From: Pseudomonas sp. RGM2987
Lineage (GTDB): Bacteria; Pseudomonadota; Gammaproteobacteria; Pseudomonadales; Pseudomonadaceae
Direction of reading: 5' to 3'
DNA length: 64,000 bases
NCBI RefSeq assembly: GCF_022952855.1
Contig: NZ_JALJDX010000215.1
Coordinates: 1 to 64,000 of the forward strand
Below, one piece after another: positions 8,305-17,251 of this stretch. Under the pieces are notes generated by a model. That model saw only the letters and a list, made by a program, of their open reading frames with translations. It was not told the origin of the DNA and did not search any database. The position numbers and the translations under genes were made by a program. Each line of letters starts with the position of its first letter. Positions within the stretch are counted from its first letter, which is position 1.

Positions 8305-9120
8305 ATGTCGAGGATCTACACATATCTGAACTCAATCAGCTCTGGTCAGCCGATCAACTTTGAGGCTTTTGCTAAGGAGTTGAAGAAGCATGGCAAGGGT
8401 GCTGGCTATCTGTTCGATACGTTTTCAACGTCGAAAATTGGAAAGAGCAGCTATCGGGTGGCTGTCTTGCGTGAGGATCGCTTTGCGGAGCTGATTCGTG
8501 AACACGCGCCATCAGAAGTTACGGGTCGTATTGGTGCTGCTTTCGACGGAAGTAGCCACGCAGCAGCAGTAAGCGGCTCGCTTTTGATAACACGAAGCAT
8601 GGTCCATCCTCATCCAAGCGTAGTTCTTCTGAGCAAGCATGGATGGGAAGCACCTAACACTCTCCGGCCAGCGGCGTTGCTGGTGGAAAATCTCGAGAAT
8701 TTCCTAGCTCTCAAACAGACCGTCGACATACTGGCCGACTGTGGCGTAACTGAGCAAAGTGAAAGTTTCGATGTCATTTTCAGCGCCGGTAATCAGATCA
8801 CCAACAGACTGAATATGCCATTTCTCAGCCAATACCAGAGGCTGTACTGCCTTTTTGATGTCGACTTAGGTGGGTTGACAATGTATCGAACCCTTCTCAA
8901 AGGGCTGCCAGACGGGCACCGGGTCGTGTTTGTGTACCCTGATGATATCGCCCACCGGTTAAGCGCTTCCAAATACTCACTAAATCAGCAAACGAGACAA
9001 GATCTCCTTGAGTTCGTTGGTCTATCCAAGGAAACCAATGAGCTGATCGGACTTATGCGAGACAGCCATAGAGCGCTAGAGCAAGAAACCTATTTGATGT
9101 TGGCAACGACAAGGGACTGA
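8305..9120 (+). CDS. jetD: Wadjet JetD-like Toprim nuclease
   Basis: 271 residues. A small winged-helix-like N-terminus (about 1-70) leads into a Toprim fold with the acidic Glu in LLVENLENFL (near residue 128) and the DxD motif in CLFDVDLGGLTMYR (near 185). JetD is the nuclease of Wadjet that cuts circular DNA after the SMC complex has extruded it, relating it to the topoisomerase VI A subunit (DUF2220). The protein is short compared with usual JetD (often 350-400 residues). It overlaps jetC by one base (TGATG), so translation is coupled. Being first in the operon is unusual, as the standard order is jetABCD. Confidence 0.8.
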   Translation: MSRIYTYLNSISSGQPINFEAFAKELKKHGKGAGYLFDTFSTSKIGKSSYRVAVLREDRFAELIREHAPSEVTGRIGAAFDGSSHAAAVSGSLLITRSMVHPHPSVVLLSKHGWEAPNTLRPAALLVENLENFLALKQTVDILADCGVTEQSESFDVIFSAGNQITNRLNMPFLSQYQRLYCLFDVDLGGLTMYRTLLKGLPDGHRVVFVYPDDIAHRLSASKYSLNQQTRQDLLEFVGLSKETNELIGLMRDSHRALEQETYLMLATTRD

Positions 9121-12071
9121 TGATGTTGAGCGACTCCTACGCGTTTCAGGACGTATACAAATTTCACAGGCTGATTTTTGTTAACAGTGCTGCCTATGCC
9201 TACACCGTAATCCGCGTGGACAAGCACACCGCTTTGTGTGGCCAGAACAACCTCGGAAAGACCTCGATGCTGAATGCATTGAAGCTTTTTTTGCTGCCAC
9301 ACGAGAACTTCAAGAGCTGCAATAAGAAATTCGCCTTCAAGGGGCCGGCCGGGACGTACTACTCGACTGATGCTAGCTACAGCTACTACTTCCCGGAAAA
9401 CCACTCCTTCATCATCCTCGAAGCGGAGAACATGCACGGCCCGTTCTGCCTGGTCCTGCACCGCGGGAACCGACCATTCTCATACGGCCGTATGGCAGTA
9501 CCTTGCATGTATGCCGATATCCAGCACATGTTTTGGGACCTTGAGTCGCCCATTAATGGAGGCATGGGGGCCCCGATAGAAGGCATCTCACTTTCTGGTG
9601 TGCTTTCGGATCTCCGAGCTCGGGGCGGGGAGGCAATGAACGACGGTGCTGTCATTCGCCAGCGGCTCTTCGGTCAACAGGCTCTTAATCGTGAGGAGGG
9701 CCGATTCTGCTTGCTGCCTCTTAGGAATGGCGGTACAGCACGCGAGATCGAAGCGTGGAAGATGCTAATCCACCTGGCCTTCGACATTGGGGCGAAGGAC
9801 AACCGCACTCTGCCGGATACTATCGCTACGATCATCGAGGGGGATAAGGACCGTAAGAATGCAGAGCTGAGTGTCAGCCTGAGCGAGATCCTCGATGACT
9901 ATGAGAACCTGAAAAAAGAAGGCGATCGCCTGGCGGACATAGAAAGCGCGCGGAGGTCTTGGGAGGGCTTTGATAGCCAGTTCCAACTGTTTGAGACGAA
10001 ATCCGAACTGATCGTTCAGAGTATCGTCGATGTTGAGCATGCCTTGGCTGAAAGGCAGTCCAGCATTCTTGATGATGTTAAGGCAGAATCCGAGAGATAT
10101 CAGGCTCTTGATGTGGCTCACTCAGCTAAGAGACAGCACCACGGTCTGGTCAAGGCTGAGTATCTGAAGCTGGCTGGAGCACTGAGTCTCCGGCATAAGG
10201 ATTTGGACGGTGTCCAAAAGCAGCTATTCAAGGTCAGCGAGATTCTTCGGCGTTACCCTGGCACAACAGAGCATGAGGTCCGCGAGCTCTTATCCGATCT
10301 CTCCGCAGAGTTGACCGCAGAGATCGAGACCCTGACAAACAAGGTTCAGAGCGCTGAGCAACTAGCCCAGGCGATCAGGAATAAGAACAGTCTTTCCCAT
10401 CAGCGCGACCAACTCCGAAAAATTCTTGATGAACATGTGGAAACTGTTCTCGAGCAGGTCGATCGTCACAGTGCGTCGGTGCTGAGTAGCTTGAACTCGA
10501 CGCTGTTCACCAATCTGACTCCTCGACTCAACTCTGACCAGAAGCAAGCCATCAAAGAGTTTGGCTGCCTATTCCAGGAGCGAGGTTCTTTCATCAGCTT
10601 CCTGAGCCAGGAGACCTCATTTGGTTTCATGTCTTTCGACCCGACCAGAGCAAGGAAGCAGCACGAGCAAGACCTGATCAAACTGGATGACGATATCAAG
10701 GACTGTGATGACCTCATTCAGCGTCTAAACGATGACAGCAAGTTGACTGCTGAGCAGGCCAAGGATAAAGCCAAGAAGCTGACCCGCGAGCGGATTGAAA
10801 CTGATGAAGAGGTTCAACTACTCAGTCGGCATGGCTACATGCGCGAGCAGCAGAAAGCATTGGAACTTGAGGTGGGGGAACAGACGGTAGAGTTGGCCAA
10901 GCTACATGAGAGTGTGGCGGATGCCGCCGGCGAGCTGGAGGACCTAGCGGTACAGGTTGAGCGCGCAAAAGAAGTGCTCGCCAGGGTCAGGAAGGAAAAC
11001 GAAGATCTGCGCAATTACCTTGAGCAGATCCGGAACGTAGCTGAGATCACTTTAGGATTCCTTTCGATCCGCGAAACGAAGCTTAAAGCTCGCGATACTT
11101 TCTTTCACCCTAGCCAGATCAAGGAGATTTCCCAGTTCGCTTCTGAGGTAGCCAAGAGCAGAGAAGCTCTGCAAGTGGCCTTGGATGAACTGCTGAAACG
11201 TAACTTGCTGGGCGAAGAGGGCAGAGACTTTGGCTACCATGCTTTCCATGACTTGAGTCGGATGCGTAGCTGTCGGAGAGCTTTCGCGGCGATGTTTGGC
11301 ACCTTGGAAGGTGAGCAGCAGACCTACCAGGCCAAGGTCACCGCGCATAATTCGAATACCTCTATTCAAATCGACGAAATCAAACACGCCAGAAGGATGA
11401 TCAAGGAGTTCGAGAAAGAGGTAGATGACCAGCTCTCGGAGTTCAGTGTGTCTGACCTCGAGGCGATCGAGATTTACTGCGTATTGAATCCCCATTTCGA
11501 AGAGCTGTTGGTCGATATTGACTCCATAAACCTCATGACAACCGGGCTCCACGAGAAGCGCTTGTATGAACGGTTACGAGCTTTCTGTACCGAGTTCTTT
11601 GTTAACGGTGGCCGTCGGGGGACCACCCTGGATATGAGCCTACTGATTGATCGGGTTGGATATCGGTACCGCAAGCGTGGGCATGACAAGTACACCGAAG
11701 AGGATCAGTCCAACGGTACTACGGCAATGATTAACTGCCGCCTGCTATCGATTCTTCTGCGTAGGCTGCTGGTTGCGAATACACAGATCTGTTTGCCATT
11801 GGTAATGGATGAGCTGTCGAATCTGAGCCACTTGAATCTGAAGGCTGCGCGTGGCATCGCTGAGTCAGAAGGGTTCGTGCTGTTCGGGGCGACGCCGGAG
11901 CCGACGTCTACTATCGCGAAAGTAATCGAAAACTACATCGACCTTTCGCATTTTCTCGCCACCGACAGGGCATACAGCCACTTACGTCGAGTGATCTACA
12001 CAGGTGAAAGCGAGTCGCTGACAACAAAGAAAGATCCCGCCGATGCTGTTGCGGAGATCACTGCCGGATGA
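9120..12071 (+). CDS. jetC: Wadjet JetC-like SMC ATPase
   Basis: 983 residues. The Walker A motif GQNNLGKTS is at about residues 41-49. Long coiled coils occupy about 250-420 and 500-650 around a hinge-like middle. The ABC signature appears as QSNGTTAMIN near residue 862, and Walker B as ICLPLVMDEL near 890. This is the motor of Wadjet (MukB/MksB-like): it dimerises, binds ATP between heads and extrudes DNA loops to detect small circles such as plasmids. It overlaps jetA by 4 bp (ATGA). Confidence 0.85.
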   Translation: MMLSDSYAFQDVYKFHRLIFVNSAAYAYTVIRVDKHTALCGQNNLGKTSMLNALKLFLLPHENFKSCNKKFAFKGPAGTYYSTDASYSYYFPENHSFIILEAENMHGPFCLVLHRGNRPFSYGRMAVPCMYADIQHMFWDLESPINGGMGAPIEGISLSGVLSDLRARGGEAMNDGAVIRQRLFGQQALNREEGRFCLLPLRNGGTAREIEAWKMLIHLAFDIGAKDNRTLPDTIATIIEGDKDRKNAELSVSLSEILDDYENLKKEGDRLADIESARRSWEGFDSQFQLFETKSELIVQSIVDVEHALAERQSSILDDVKAESERYQALDVAHSAKRQHHGLVKAEYLKLAGALSLRHKDLDGVQKQLFKVSEILRRYPGTTEHEVRELLSDLSAELTAEIETLTNKVQSAEQLAQAIRNKNSLSHQRDQLRKILDEHVETVLEQVDRHSASVLSSLNSTLFTNLTPRLNSDQKQAIKEFGCLFQERGSFISFLSQETSFGFMSFDPTRARKQHEQDLIKLDDDIKDCDDLIQRLNDDSKLTAEQAKDKAKKLTRERIETDEEVQLLSRHGYMREQQKALELEVGEQTVELAKLHESVADAAGELEDLAVQVERAKEVLARVRKENEDLRNYLEQIRNVAEITLGFLSIRETKLKARDTFFHPSQIKEISQFASEVAKSREALQVALDELLKRNLLGEEGRDFGYHAFHDLSRMRSCRRAFAAMFGTLEGEQQTYQAKVTAHNSNTSIQIDEIKHARRMIKEFEKEVDDQLSEFSVSDLEAIEIYCVLNPHFEELLVDIDSINLMTTGLHEKRLYERLRAFCTEFFVNGGRRGTTLDMSLLIDRVGYRYRKRGHDKYTEEDQSNGTTAMINCRLLSILLRRLLVANTQICLPLVMDELSNLSHLNLKAARGIAESEGFVLFGATPEPTSTIAKVIENYIDLSHFLATDRAYSHLRRVIYTGESESLTTKKDPADAVAEITAG

Positions 12072-13474
12072 TCGTTGCAGCAGACAAAACGGTCATGCTC
12101 ATGATCGAGCATAAGCACATTTTTCTTGATCTTATCGACATCATGGATGAAGGCTCGGCTGGCGAAGAAGTGTCAACTCGCCTGTACGAGTCCAAAGTGA
12201 TGAAGCTGCTTGATTCGCTGGGAGACAGTAAGTCCGATCGGCAAAAAATTGAAGCGGCCTTCGACGTGCGTAACCTCGTCCGGGCAAGCTTGATATTGCA
12301 CCATGACACCAAGCGAGGAGTCATTGCCTTCGCCCCGTTTTTGATCGAGTTATTTCGCCACTTTGATAGATCGCGTCTTCGGCAGCTGAGTAGCGCCGAT
12401 CTTGAGGCGCTGTGCGATAGCTTCAATGATAGTCTTGAAAAGCTTCGCGATTTGACAGTGATTGAGCAGGGGAACGACACGTTCAAGGATGAGCTTAAGC
12501 TACTTCGGGAACGCATCCGCTACGCTCAAGGGAAGATCAAGGAGAACGTGGACAGTCTTCAGGGGCAGACTCTTCGCCTGGCGGAGATCGTCGAAGTGAT
12601 GAGCCTTGAGAACCTCGACGAGGTGAAGCAGGCTCGCGGTGCTTTGCAGGCGATCACCCGAATCTACGGTAGGCATGTTCTCCCCACATTGCAGTTCCTC
12701 AACGAGAGGGAACCTCTGAAGAAAGGCCTACCGGCACTCACTGCCTTGCTGCGGATATCCGAGATGTTCCGCGATGCCAAGTTGCCAAAATTGGGTCAGC
12801 AGGTTCTCTATGCAGTGGCATCCATTCGCTCCTATCGCTACGACGTGGAGGTCATCAGCAAGTCTCTGCAGCGCTACGTGCATCAGAATGAACGTCAGCG
12901 TCGTGAGTATGACCAGGTTGAGAGTGTTTTCAACGATCTACTGGTTGCCTGTCGGGAGCTCCATGACGGGAAACTAAGGGGCAATCTCATCCCTAAAGAT
13001 CATGAGGTACTGGAGCGTTTCTCTACCTTCAAAGGCATGAAGAGGCAGAGAGCCGATAGCAAGATTGAATGGCACAACGTAGACCATTGGCTTCACATTC
13101 AGGAGCATCTGCGGAGTAGCCTGGATTCACTTAAAAATACCCAAGTAACAACAACGTCTGTTGAGCCAGTTGGAGAGGACGTGCTCAAAGCCAGGCGTGC
13201 TTTAGACGTGCGCAGAAAACTAATTGGAAGGCTGATAGATGAGTGGCATGTTCAGGTTGGGCCTGACGCCCATGCGTCGCTTCACGCACATCTGGCCCAG
13301 CAGATCAGCGACTACGAAATTGCTGACCTAGTGGAAGGCGTGTCTTGGCTAAAGCACCGAGAGGACATTATGCTAACCCCTCGATTTCAGTTAGGGTTGA
13401 TTGAGGACGACAGGCAGAAGTTGACCTATTACAAATTGAGGATCGAGGAGCAGGGCAGTGAGACAACAGCTTAG
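12068..13474 (+). CDS. jetA: Wadjet JetA-like kleisin (MksF-like)
   Basis: 468 residues, predominantly helical. It has a basic winged-helix-like N-terminus and a long helical middle (about 130-300) with a segment rich in QNERQRREYDQVE. Size, position after the SMC and overlap with the small kite-like gene fit the kleisin subunit that bridges the SMC heads. Assignment rests mostly on operon context, because kleisins diverge strongly. A nearby internal start (MLMIEHKH) cannot be excluded. It overlaps jetB by 17 bp. Confidence 0.7.
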   Translation: MIVAADKTVMLMIEHKHIFLDLIDIMDEGSAGEEVSTRLYESKVMKLLDSLGDSKSDRQKIEAAFDVRNLVRASLILHHDTKRGVIAFAPFLIELFRHFDRSRLRQLSSADLEALCDSFNDSLEKLRDLTVIEQGNDTFKDELKLLRERIRYAQGKIKENVDSLQGQTLRLAEIVEVMSLENLDEVKQARGALQAITRIYGRHVLPTLQFLNEREPLKKGLPALTALLRISEMFRDAKLPKLGQQVLYAVASIRSYRYDVEVISKSLQRYVHQNERQRREYDQVESVFNDLLVACRELHDGKLRGNLIPKDHEVLERFSTFKGMKRQRADSKIEWHNVDHWLHIQEHLRSSLDSLKNTQVTTTSVEPVGEDVLKARRALDVRRKLIGRLIDEWHVQVGPDAHASLHAHLAQQISDYEIADLVEGVSWLKHREDIMLTPRFQLGLIEDDRQKLTYYKLRIEEQGSETTA

Positions 13475-14021
13475 CCAAGCCATCTACAAAGAGTTGATGT
13501 CGGGGAAGGTGATCAACAAAGACACCTACGAGAATGGTGAAATAAAACCTAACCCGCTCTTCGAAGAGATGCTCAATAACTACGATCAGAGCTACAAGCC
13601 CTTGTACTTGAACATCGGGTTTGAGTTGGTGATGCGGAATGGCTTTATCTACATCCGTTCAGTCGAGCGCGATGAGGAGTACAGCGAGGTGGTCAGGAAA
13701 ATACAGGTTCTGCTGTTGATCCTTGCTCGCGGACTGCATGAACAGGGCTACCAGCTTGATATTCTGCGCGACGGGGAAGCTGGTGTGTCTGATGGGATCA
13801 TGGAGGAGATCGGGAAGGGAGAAGACAAACAAGACGTCATGTCTGCCAGCAACATGAAAGGGGAGGCTCTTACATCTGCAGTTAGGAAAAATCTCGAGCA
13901 GCGTGGGATCGCCTACAGGAATGCAAAAGGCAATCTGGTACTGACTCATGCCGGATTAGCGTTCTTTGACGACGTATTTAAGTACAGTAATGCTGAACCA
14001 GGTGCAGTTATGGTGGCTTGA
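13458..14021 (+). CDS. jetB: Wadjet JetB-like kite subunit (MksE-like)
   Basis: 187 residues starting at a GTG inside the end of jetA, with GAGGAGCAGGG just upstream as ribosome site. The product has two winged-helix-like parts, for example RDEEYSEVVRKIQVLLLILARGL, and an acidic central loop (EEIGKGEDKQD), as in kite proteins MksE/JetB (DUF4194-like). Kite dimers sit on the kleisin and contact DNA. It is the last gene of the operon; the sequence 64 bp downstream is already IS66 debris. Confidence 0.7.
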   Translation: MRQQLSQAIYKELMSGKVINKDTYENGEIKPNPLFEEMLNNYDQSYKPLYLNIGFELVMRNGFIYIRSVERDEEYSEVVRKIQVLLLILARGLHEQGYQLDILRDGEAGVSDGIMEEIGKGEDKQDVMSASNMKGEALTSAVRKNLEQRGIAYRNAKGNLVLTHAGLAFFDDVFKYSNAEPGAVMVA

Positions 14022-14135
14022 GTTTCCGGCTTTATCAATTGGTAGATGGTCTCTTTACCCTCCATCACATCCTCGACATAGATACCACCAATGCCTGGAG
14101 CTGCTCAGAATTCAGCTCCATTAGGTCGCCATGCC

Positions 14136-14143
14136 GATTACTC
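14136..14143. repeat. Target-site duplication, left copy
   Basis: GATTACTC directly before the GTAAGCG end of the newer IS66. Eight bases is the usual duplication length for this family. Confidence 0.9.
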
Positions 14144-14209
14144 GTAAGCGTCTGGGGAAGGCACATTGCGATGCGCTAAGCTGTAATCCTTTAGGATTGA
14201 GGTCTCAGC

Positions 14210-14659
14210 ATGGAATGCCACGTTCGTCCCGCCACGAGCAGAGATGCAGCAGCGATAAGCCGCGTAGTTATAGCCGCCCTGCGTGAGTCAAATTCACAGG
14301 ACTATCCGCCTGATGTGATCGCTCAGGTTGAGCAGAGCTTTTCTCCTGAAGCCATCACCACACAGATTACGAAGCGTAGGGTCTTCGTAGCCTTATTGGG
14401 CGAAAACATTATTGGCACTGCCGGTCTCGACGGTGACGTCGTCAGAAGTGTTTTCGTTGACCCAGCTCACCAGAAAGGCGGTATCGGGCGGCATTTGATG
14501 GATGTCATTCATACAACTGCTGCCAGCGCGGGAGTTGGAGCTGTACGTGTGCCATCGTCGATTACAGCTGAAAGGTTTTATACCGCGTTGGGTTATCAGA
14601 GAATCCGCGACGAGTTTCATGGGGCGGAACGCACCATCGTTATGGAGAAGCGGCTGTAG
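14210..14659 (+). CDS. GNAT family N-acetyltransferase, IS66 passenger
   Basis: 149 residues, a single GNAT fold: N-terminal helix region RPATSRDAAAISRVV, then VRSVFVDPAHQKGGIGRHLMD (acetyl-CoA binding, QKGGIG loop, near residue 84), and the C-terminal AERFYTALGYQRIRDE motif. It transfers an acetyl group from acetyl-CoA to an unknown small molecule or protein. The gene lies wholly inside the IS66 ends and stops 2 bp from the tnpC stop, in convergent orientation. A short AATCC-ttta-GGATT hairpin (14183-14196) and a GAGG box precede the ATG. Passenger genes in IS66 are uncommon; benefit to the host or resistance is speculation. Confidence 0.88.
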   Translation: MECHVRPATSRDAAAISRVVIAALRESNSQDYPPDVIAQVEQSFSPEAITTQITKRRVFVALLGENIIGTAGLDGDVVRSVFVDPAHQKGGIGRHLMDVIHTTAASAGVGAVRVPSSITAERFYTALGYQRIRDEFHGAERTIVMEKRL

Positions 14660-14661
14660 GA

Positions 14662-16242
14662 TTATTCCAGACTATTTACCCACTTATGCGGCAACAAATC
14701 ATTGATCTCACTGGCCCGCTGCGTGGGCAGCCGCGTCAGCACATCTTTGAGATAGGCATACGGATCATGCCCATTCATACGCGCCGACTGGATCAGGCTC
14801 ATGATTGCAGCCGCCCGTTTACCACTGCGCAGCGACCCGGCAAACAGCCAGTTCGAACGCCCGAGCGCCCATGGCCGTATTTGGTTCTCGACCTGATTGT
14901 TGTCGATGGGCACAGCCCCATCGTCCAGGTAGCGCGTCAGCGCTACCCAGCGTTTCAGGCTGTAGTCGAGGGCTTTGGCCGTGGCTGATCCATTGGGCAC
15001 CAAGTCGCGCTGGGCCAACATCCAGTCATGCATTGTTTTGCCAATCGGTACCGCCAACTCCTGACGTATTCGCCAACGATCTTCATCACTCATGTCCCGA
15101 GCCTGGCGCTCGACTTCGTATAAACCGCCAATTGAGTGCAACGCCTGTTCGGCCAACTGGCTTTTGTTCGCGACATGCAGATCGAAAAACTTGCGACGGG
15201 CGTGGGCCATGCAGCCGATTTCAGTGATGCCTTGTTCGAAACCAGCTTTGTAGCCCGCGAAGTCATCGCAGACTAGCTTGCCGTTCCAGGCACCCAGGAA
15301 GTTGCGCGCATGTTCGCCAGCACGGCTTGGGCTGAAGTCGTAGACCACTGCTTTGAGCGCCGAAAACGGCGTGGTGCTATAGGCCCAGACGTAAGCCCGG
15401 TGGGTTTTCTTCTCGCCCGGCGCAAGCATTTGCACAGGTGTTTCATCGGCGTGAATCACACCCTGGTTCAGCACCGCTTCACGAAGTGCATCGACCAACG
15501 GCTGGAGCCGCACGCCGGTTTGTCCGACCCACTGGGCCAAGGTCGAGCGAGCAATTGCCAGCCCGGCGCGGCCAAAGATCTTCTCCTTCCGGTACAGCGG
15601 CAAGTGGTCGGCAAACTTCGCCACCATCACGTGGGCCAGCAGGCCTGCGGTCGGGATACCTTTGTCGATAACCTGCGCTGGCACCGGCGCCTGGATCAGT
15701 GTTTCGCACTGACGGCAGGCCCATTTGCCACGCACATGTTGCTCGACAGTAAACACGCCCGGCGTGTAATCCAGCTTCTCGCTGACGTCTTCGCCGATGC
15801 GTTGAAGTTGGCAGCCACAGGCGCACTGGGTGTTTTCGGGTTCGTGACGAATCACCGTGCGTGGAAACTGCGGCGGCAAGGGCGCACGTTTCGGGGATTG
15901 CCGTGGTTCGGCCTGTGGCGCAGCTGGGAGGAGCTGTTTTAGCTCGGTCTCGATAGCTTCAAGATCTGTGTCGAGCAGGTCATCCAGCAAGCTGCTTTGC
16001 GCCGGGCTGATTTGCTCGCTGCGTTTGGCAAACTTGTGCCGTTTGAGCAGGGCGATTTCGTAAGTGAGCTGTTCGATGATGGTTTCATCGTTCTGGATCT
16101 TCCTGCTCATCGCCTCGACCTGGGACTGCAACTGCAACGCCTGTGCCGCCAAGGCACGAAGCTGTTCCGGGGTCATCTGGTCGAGGTTGGGCGAGGAGGT
16201 CATACCGCCGATTGTGCCAGAGCAGGCGCGATGCGACGACAA
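14662..16242 (-). CDS. tnpC: IS66 family transposase TnpC
   Basis: 526 residues, normal for the family. It has an N-terminal leucine-zipper-like helix (about 20-70), a zinc-binding domain with CACGCQLQ...WACRQCE (about 135-185), and the DDE core with Asp in VIHADETPVQML, Asp in LVCDDFAGYKAGF and Glu in NNQVENQIRPWALG. A GRSNWLFAGS motif follows the Glu, as in other IS66 transposases. No frameshift is seen, so it is probably functional. It is the last transposition gene, 24 bp after tnpB. Confidence 0.93.
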   Translation of the reverse strand: MSSHRACSGTIGGMTSSPNLDQMTPEQLRALAAQALQLQSQVEAMSRKIQNDETIIEQLTYEIALLKRHKFAKRSEQISPAQSSLLDDLLDTDLEAIETELKQLLPAAPQAEPRQSPKRAPLPPQFPRTVIRHEPENTQCACGCQLQRIGEDVSEKLDYTPGVFTVEQHVRGKWACRQCETLIQAPVPAQVIDKGIPTAGLLAHVMVAKFADHLPLYRKEKIFGRAGLAIARSTLAQWVGQTGVRLQPLVDALREAVLNQGVIHADETPVQMLAPGEKKTHRAYVWAYSTTPFSALKAVVYDFSPSRAGEHARNFLGAWNGKLVCDDFAGYKAGFEQGITEIGCMAHARRKFFDLHVANKSQLAEQALHSIGGLYEVERQARDMSDEDRWRIRQELAVPIGKTMHDWMLAQRDLVPNGSATAKALDYSLKRWVALTRYLDDGAVPIDNNQVENQIRPWALGRSNWLFAGSLRSGKRAAAIMSLIQSARMNGHDPYAYLKDVLTRLPTQRASEINDLLPHKWVNSLE

Positions 16243-16266
16243 GTAGACCGGCCAAATGGCCGGCGT

Positions 16267-16602
16267 TTACAGCATGCTGATCACACCGCTGGCGCCGACT
16301 CGCTGCCACGGCAGGCCCAGCACCAATGCCTGGAGTTGTTCGCTGTCGAGTTCGACCTCACCGCCGTGGCGAATTCCGCGCCAGTGGAACTTGCCTTGGT
16401 TCAGTCGTCTCGCGGCGAGCCAGACTCCCACGCCATCGTGCACCAGCACCTTCATCCGGTTGGCCCGGCGATTGGCGAACAAATAAGCGCAGTGCGGCTT
16501 CGCCGCACCGAACACCGCGATCACCCGAGCCAATGCCGTCTCGGTGCCGGCGCGCATGTCCATCGGCTCGGTGGCCAACCAGATTGCATCGATGCGGATC
16601 AT
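16267..16602 (-). CDS. tnpB: IS66 accessory protein TnpB
   Basis: 111 residues. The start at 16602 gives MIRIDAIWLATEPMDMRAG and overlaps the tnpA stop by 4 bp, which decides it over an upstream in-frame ATG. The family signature YLFANRRANRMKVLVHDGVG is present. TnpB is needed with TnpA for efficient IS66 transposition; its biochemical role is not settled. Confidence 0.92.
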   Translation of the reverse strand: MIRIDAIWLATEPMDMRAGTETALARVIAVFGAAKPHCAYLFANRRANRMKVLVHDGVGVWLAARRLNQGKFHWRGIRHGGEVELDSEQLQALVLGLPWQRVGASGVISML

Positions 16603-16919
16603 TGAGCGACAGCCCGGATAAATTGCGCGCAGCCCTCGGGATCTGAGATTGGCCATTTCACTGTGATCACTTGGCCGGCCATGGGCAACTCGATGATCAC
16701 TGACGCCTCGGCCGGCCGTTTAGGGGCGGCTTTTAGTGGGACGAATGCCGGTAGTGAAGTCGCTGCAGGCTGATCTCGATAGAGCGGCATCCATTTGCGG
16801 ATGACGTTGGCATTGATGCCGTGGCTGATGGCGACACTGGAAATGGATGCGCCAGGTTGCAGGCATTCCTGAACGACCTGGGCTTTGAACGGTTTCGGAT
16901 AAGAGCTTCGTTGGCGCAT
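16599..16919 (-). CDS. tnpA: IS66 accessory protein TnpA
   Basis: 106 residues starting MRQRSSYPKPFKAQVV at 16919. An HTH of the transposase-8 type is visible (ISSVAISHGINANVIRKWM), followed by a Pro-rich linker and a beta-rich C-terminus ending in IRAVAQ. It probably binds the element ends. Translational coupling to tnpB through a 4-bp overlap is typical. Confidence 0.92.
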   Translation of the reverse strand: MRQRSSYPKPFKAQVVQECLQPGASISSVAISHGINANVIRKWMPLYRDQPAATSLPAFVPLKAAPKRPAEASVIIELPMAGQVITVKWPISDPEGCAQFIRAVAQ

Positions 16920-17019
16920 GGAAATCCTAGCGATAAGGGCGATCACGTCCGCTTAAAAATACGCGGACACCATCGCCCTTAATGCTGGAGTTCGGAAGAT
17001 GACTTGGCTGGACGCTTAC

Positions 17020-17027
17020 GATTACTC
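17020..17027. repeat. Target-site duplication, right copy
   Basis: GATTACTC directly after the CGCTTAC end of the newer IS66, identical to 14136-14143. Confidence 0.9.
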
Positions 17028-17251
17028 GGCCAGGAAAACCTCCTCTGATGCAGACGCCGTGCCGCCAACCAAACGCCCAGTCCGTCGTGCACGAACACCT
17101 TCATGCGATTGCCTCGGCGGTTGGCAAAGAGATAAGCACAGTGCGGCTGCGCCGCACCGAAGACAGCCACGCCCCGGGCGAGCGCTTACTCGGTGCCGGA
17201 GCGCATATCCATCGGTTCGGTGGCCAGCCAAATTGCGTCGATGCGGATCAC
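17020..17251 (-). pseudogene. tnpB of the older IS66 (interrupted)
   Basis: Begins at a GTG (17251) with MIRIDAIWLATEPMDMRSGTE and then meets an in-frame TAA where the intact copy reads ACG (Thr). It continues as VFGAAQPHCAYLFANRRGNRMK and ends at the inserted IS66; the missing C-terminal part is at 14086-14143. It is therefore both nonsense-mutated and interrupted. Confidence 0.88.

Larger units (their letters stand above)
14144..17019 (-). mobile_element. Complete IS66-family element with GNAT passenger gene (2876 bp)
   Basis: The left end GTAAGCGTCTGGGGAAGG and the right end (reverse complement GTAAGCGTCCAGCCAAGTC) form imperfect inverted repeats of about 27 bp starting with the GTAA typical of IS66. 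Identical 8-bp repeats GATTACTC flank both ends. Inside lie tnpA, tnpB and tnpC on the minus strand and, between the left end and tnpC, a GNAT acetyltransferase on the plus strand. A palindrome at 16931-16980, just upstream of tnpA, is shared with the older copy. Confidence 0.92.
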
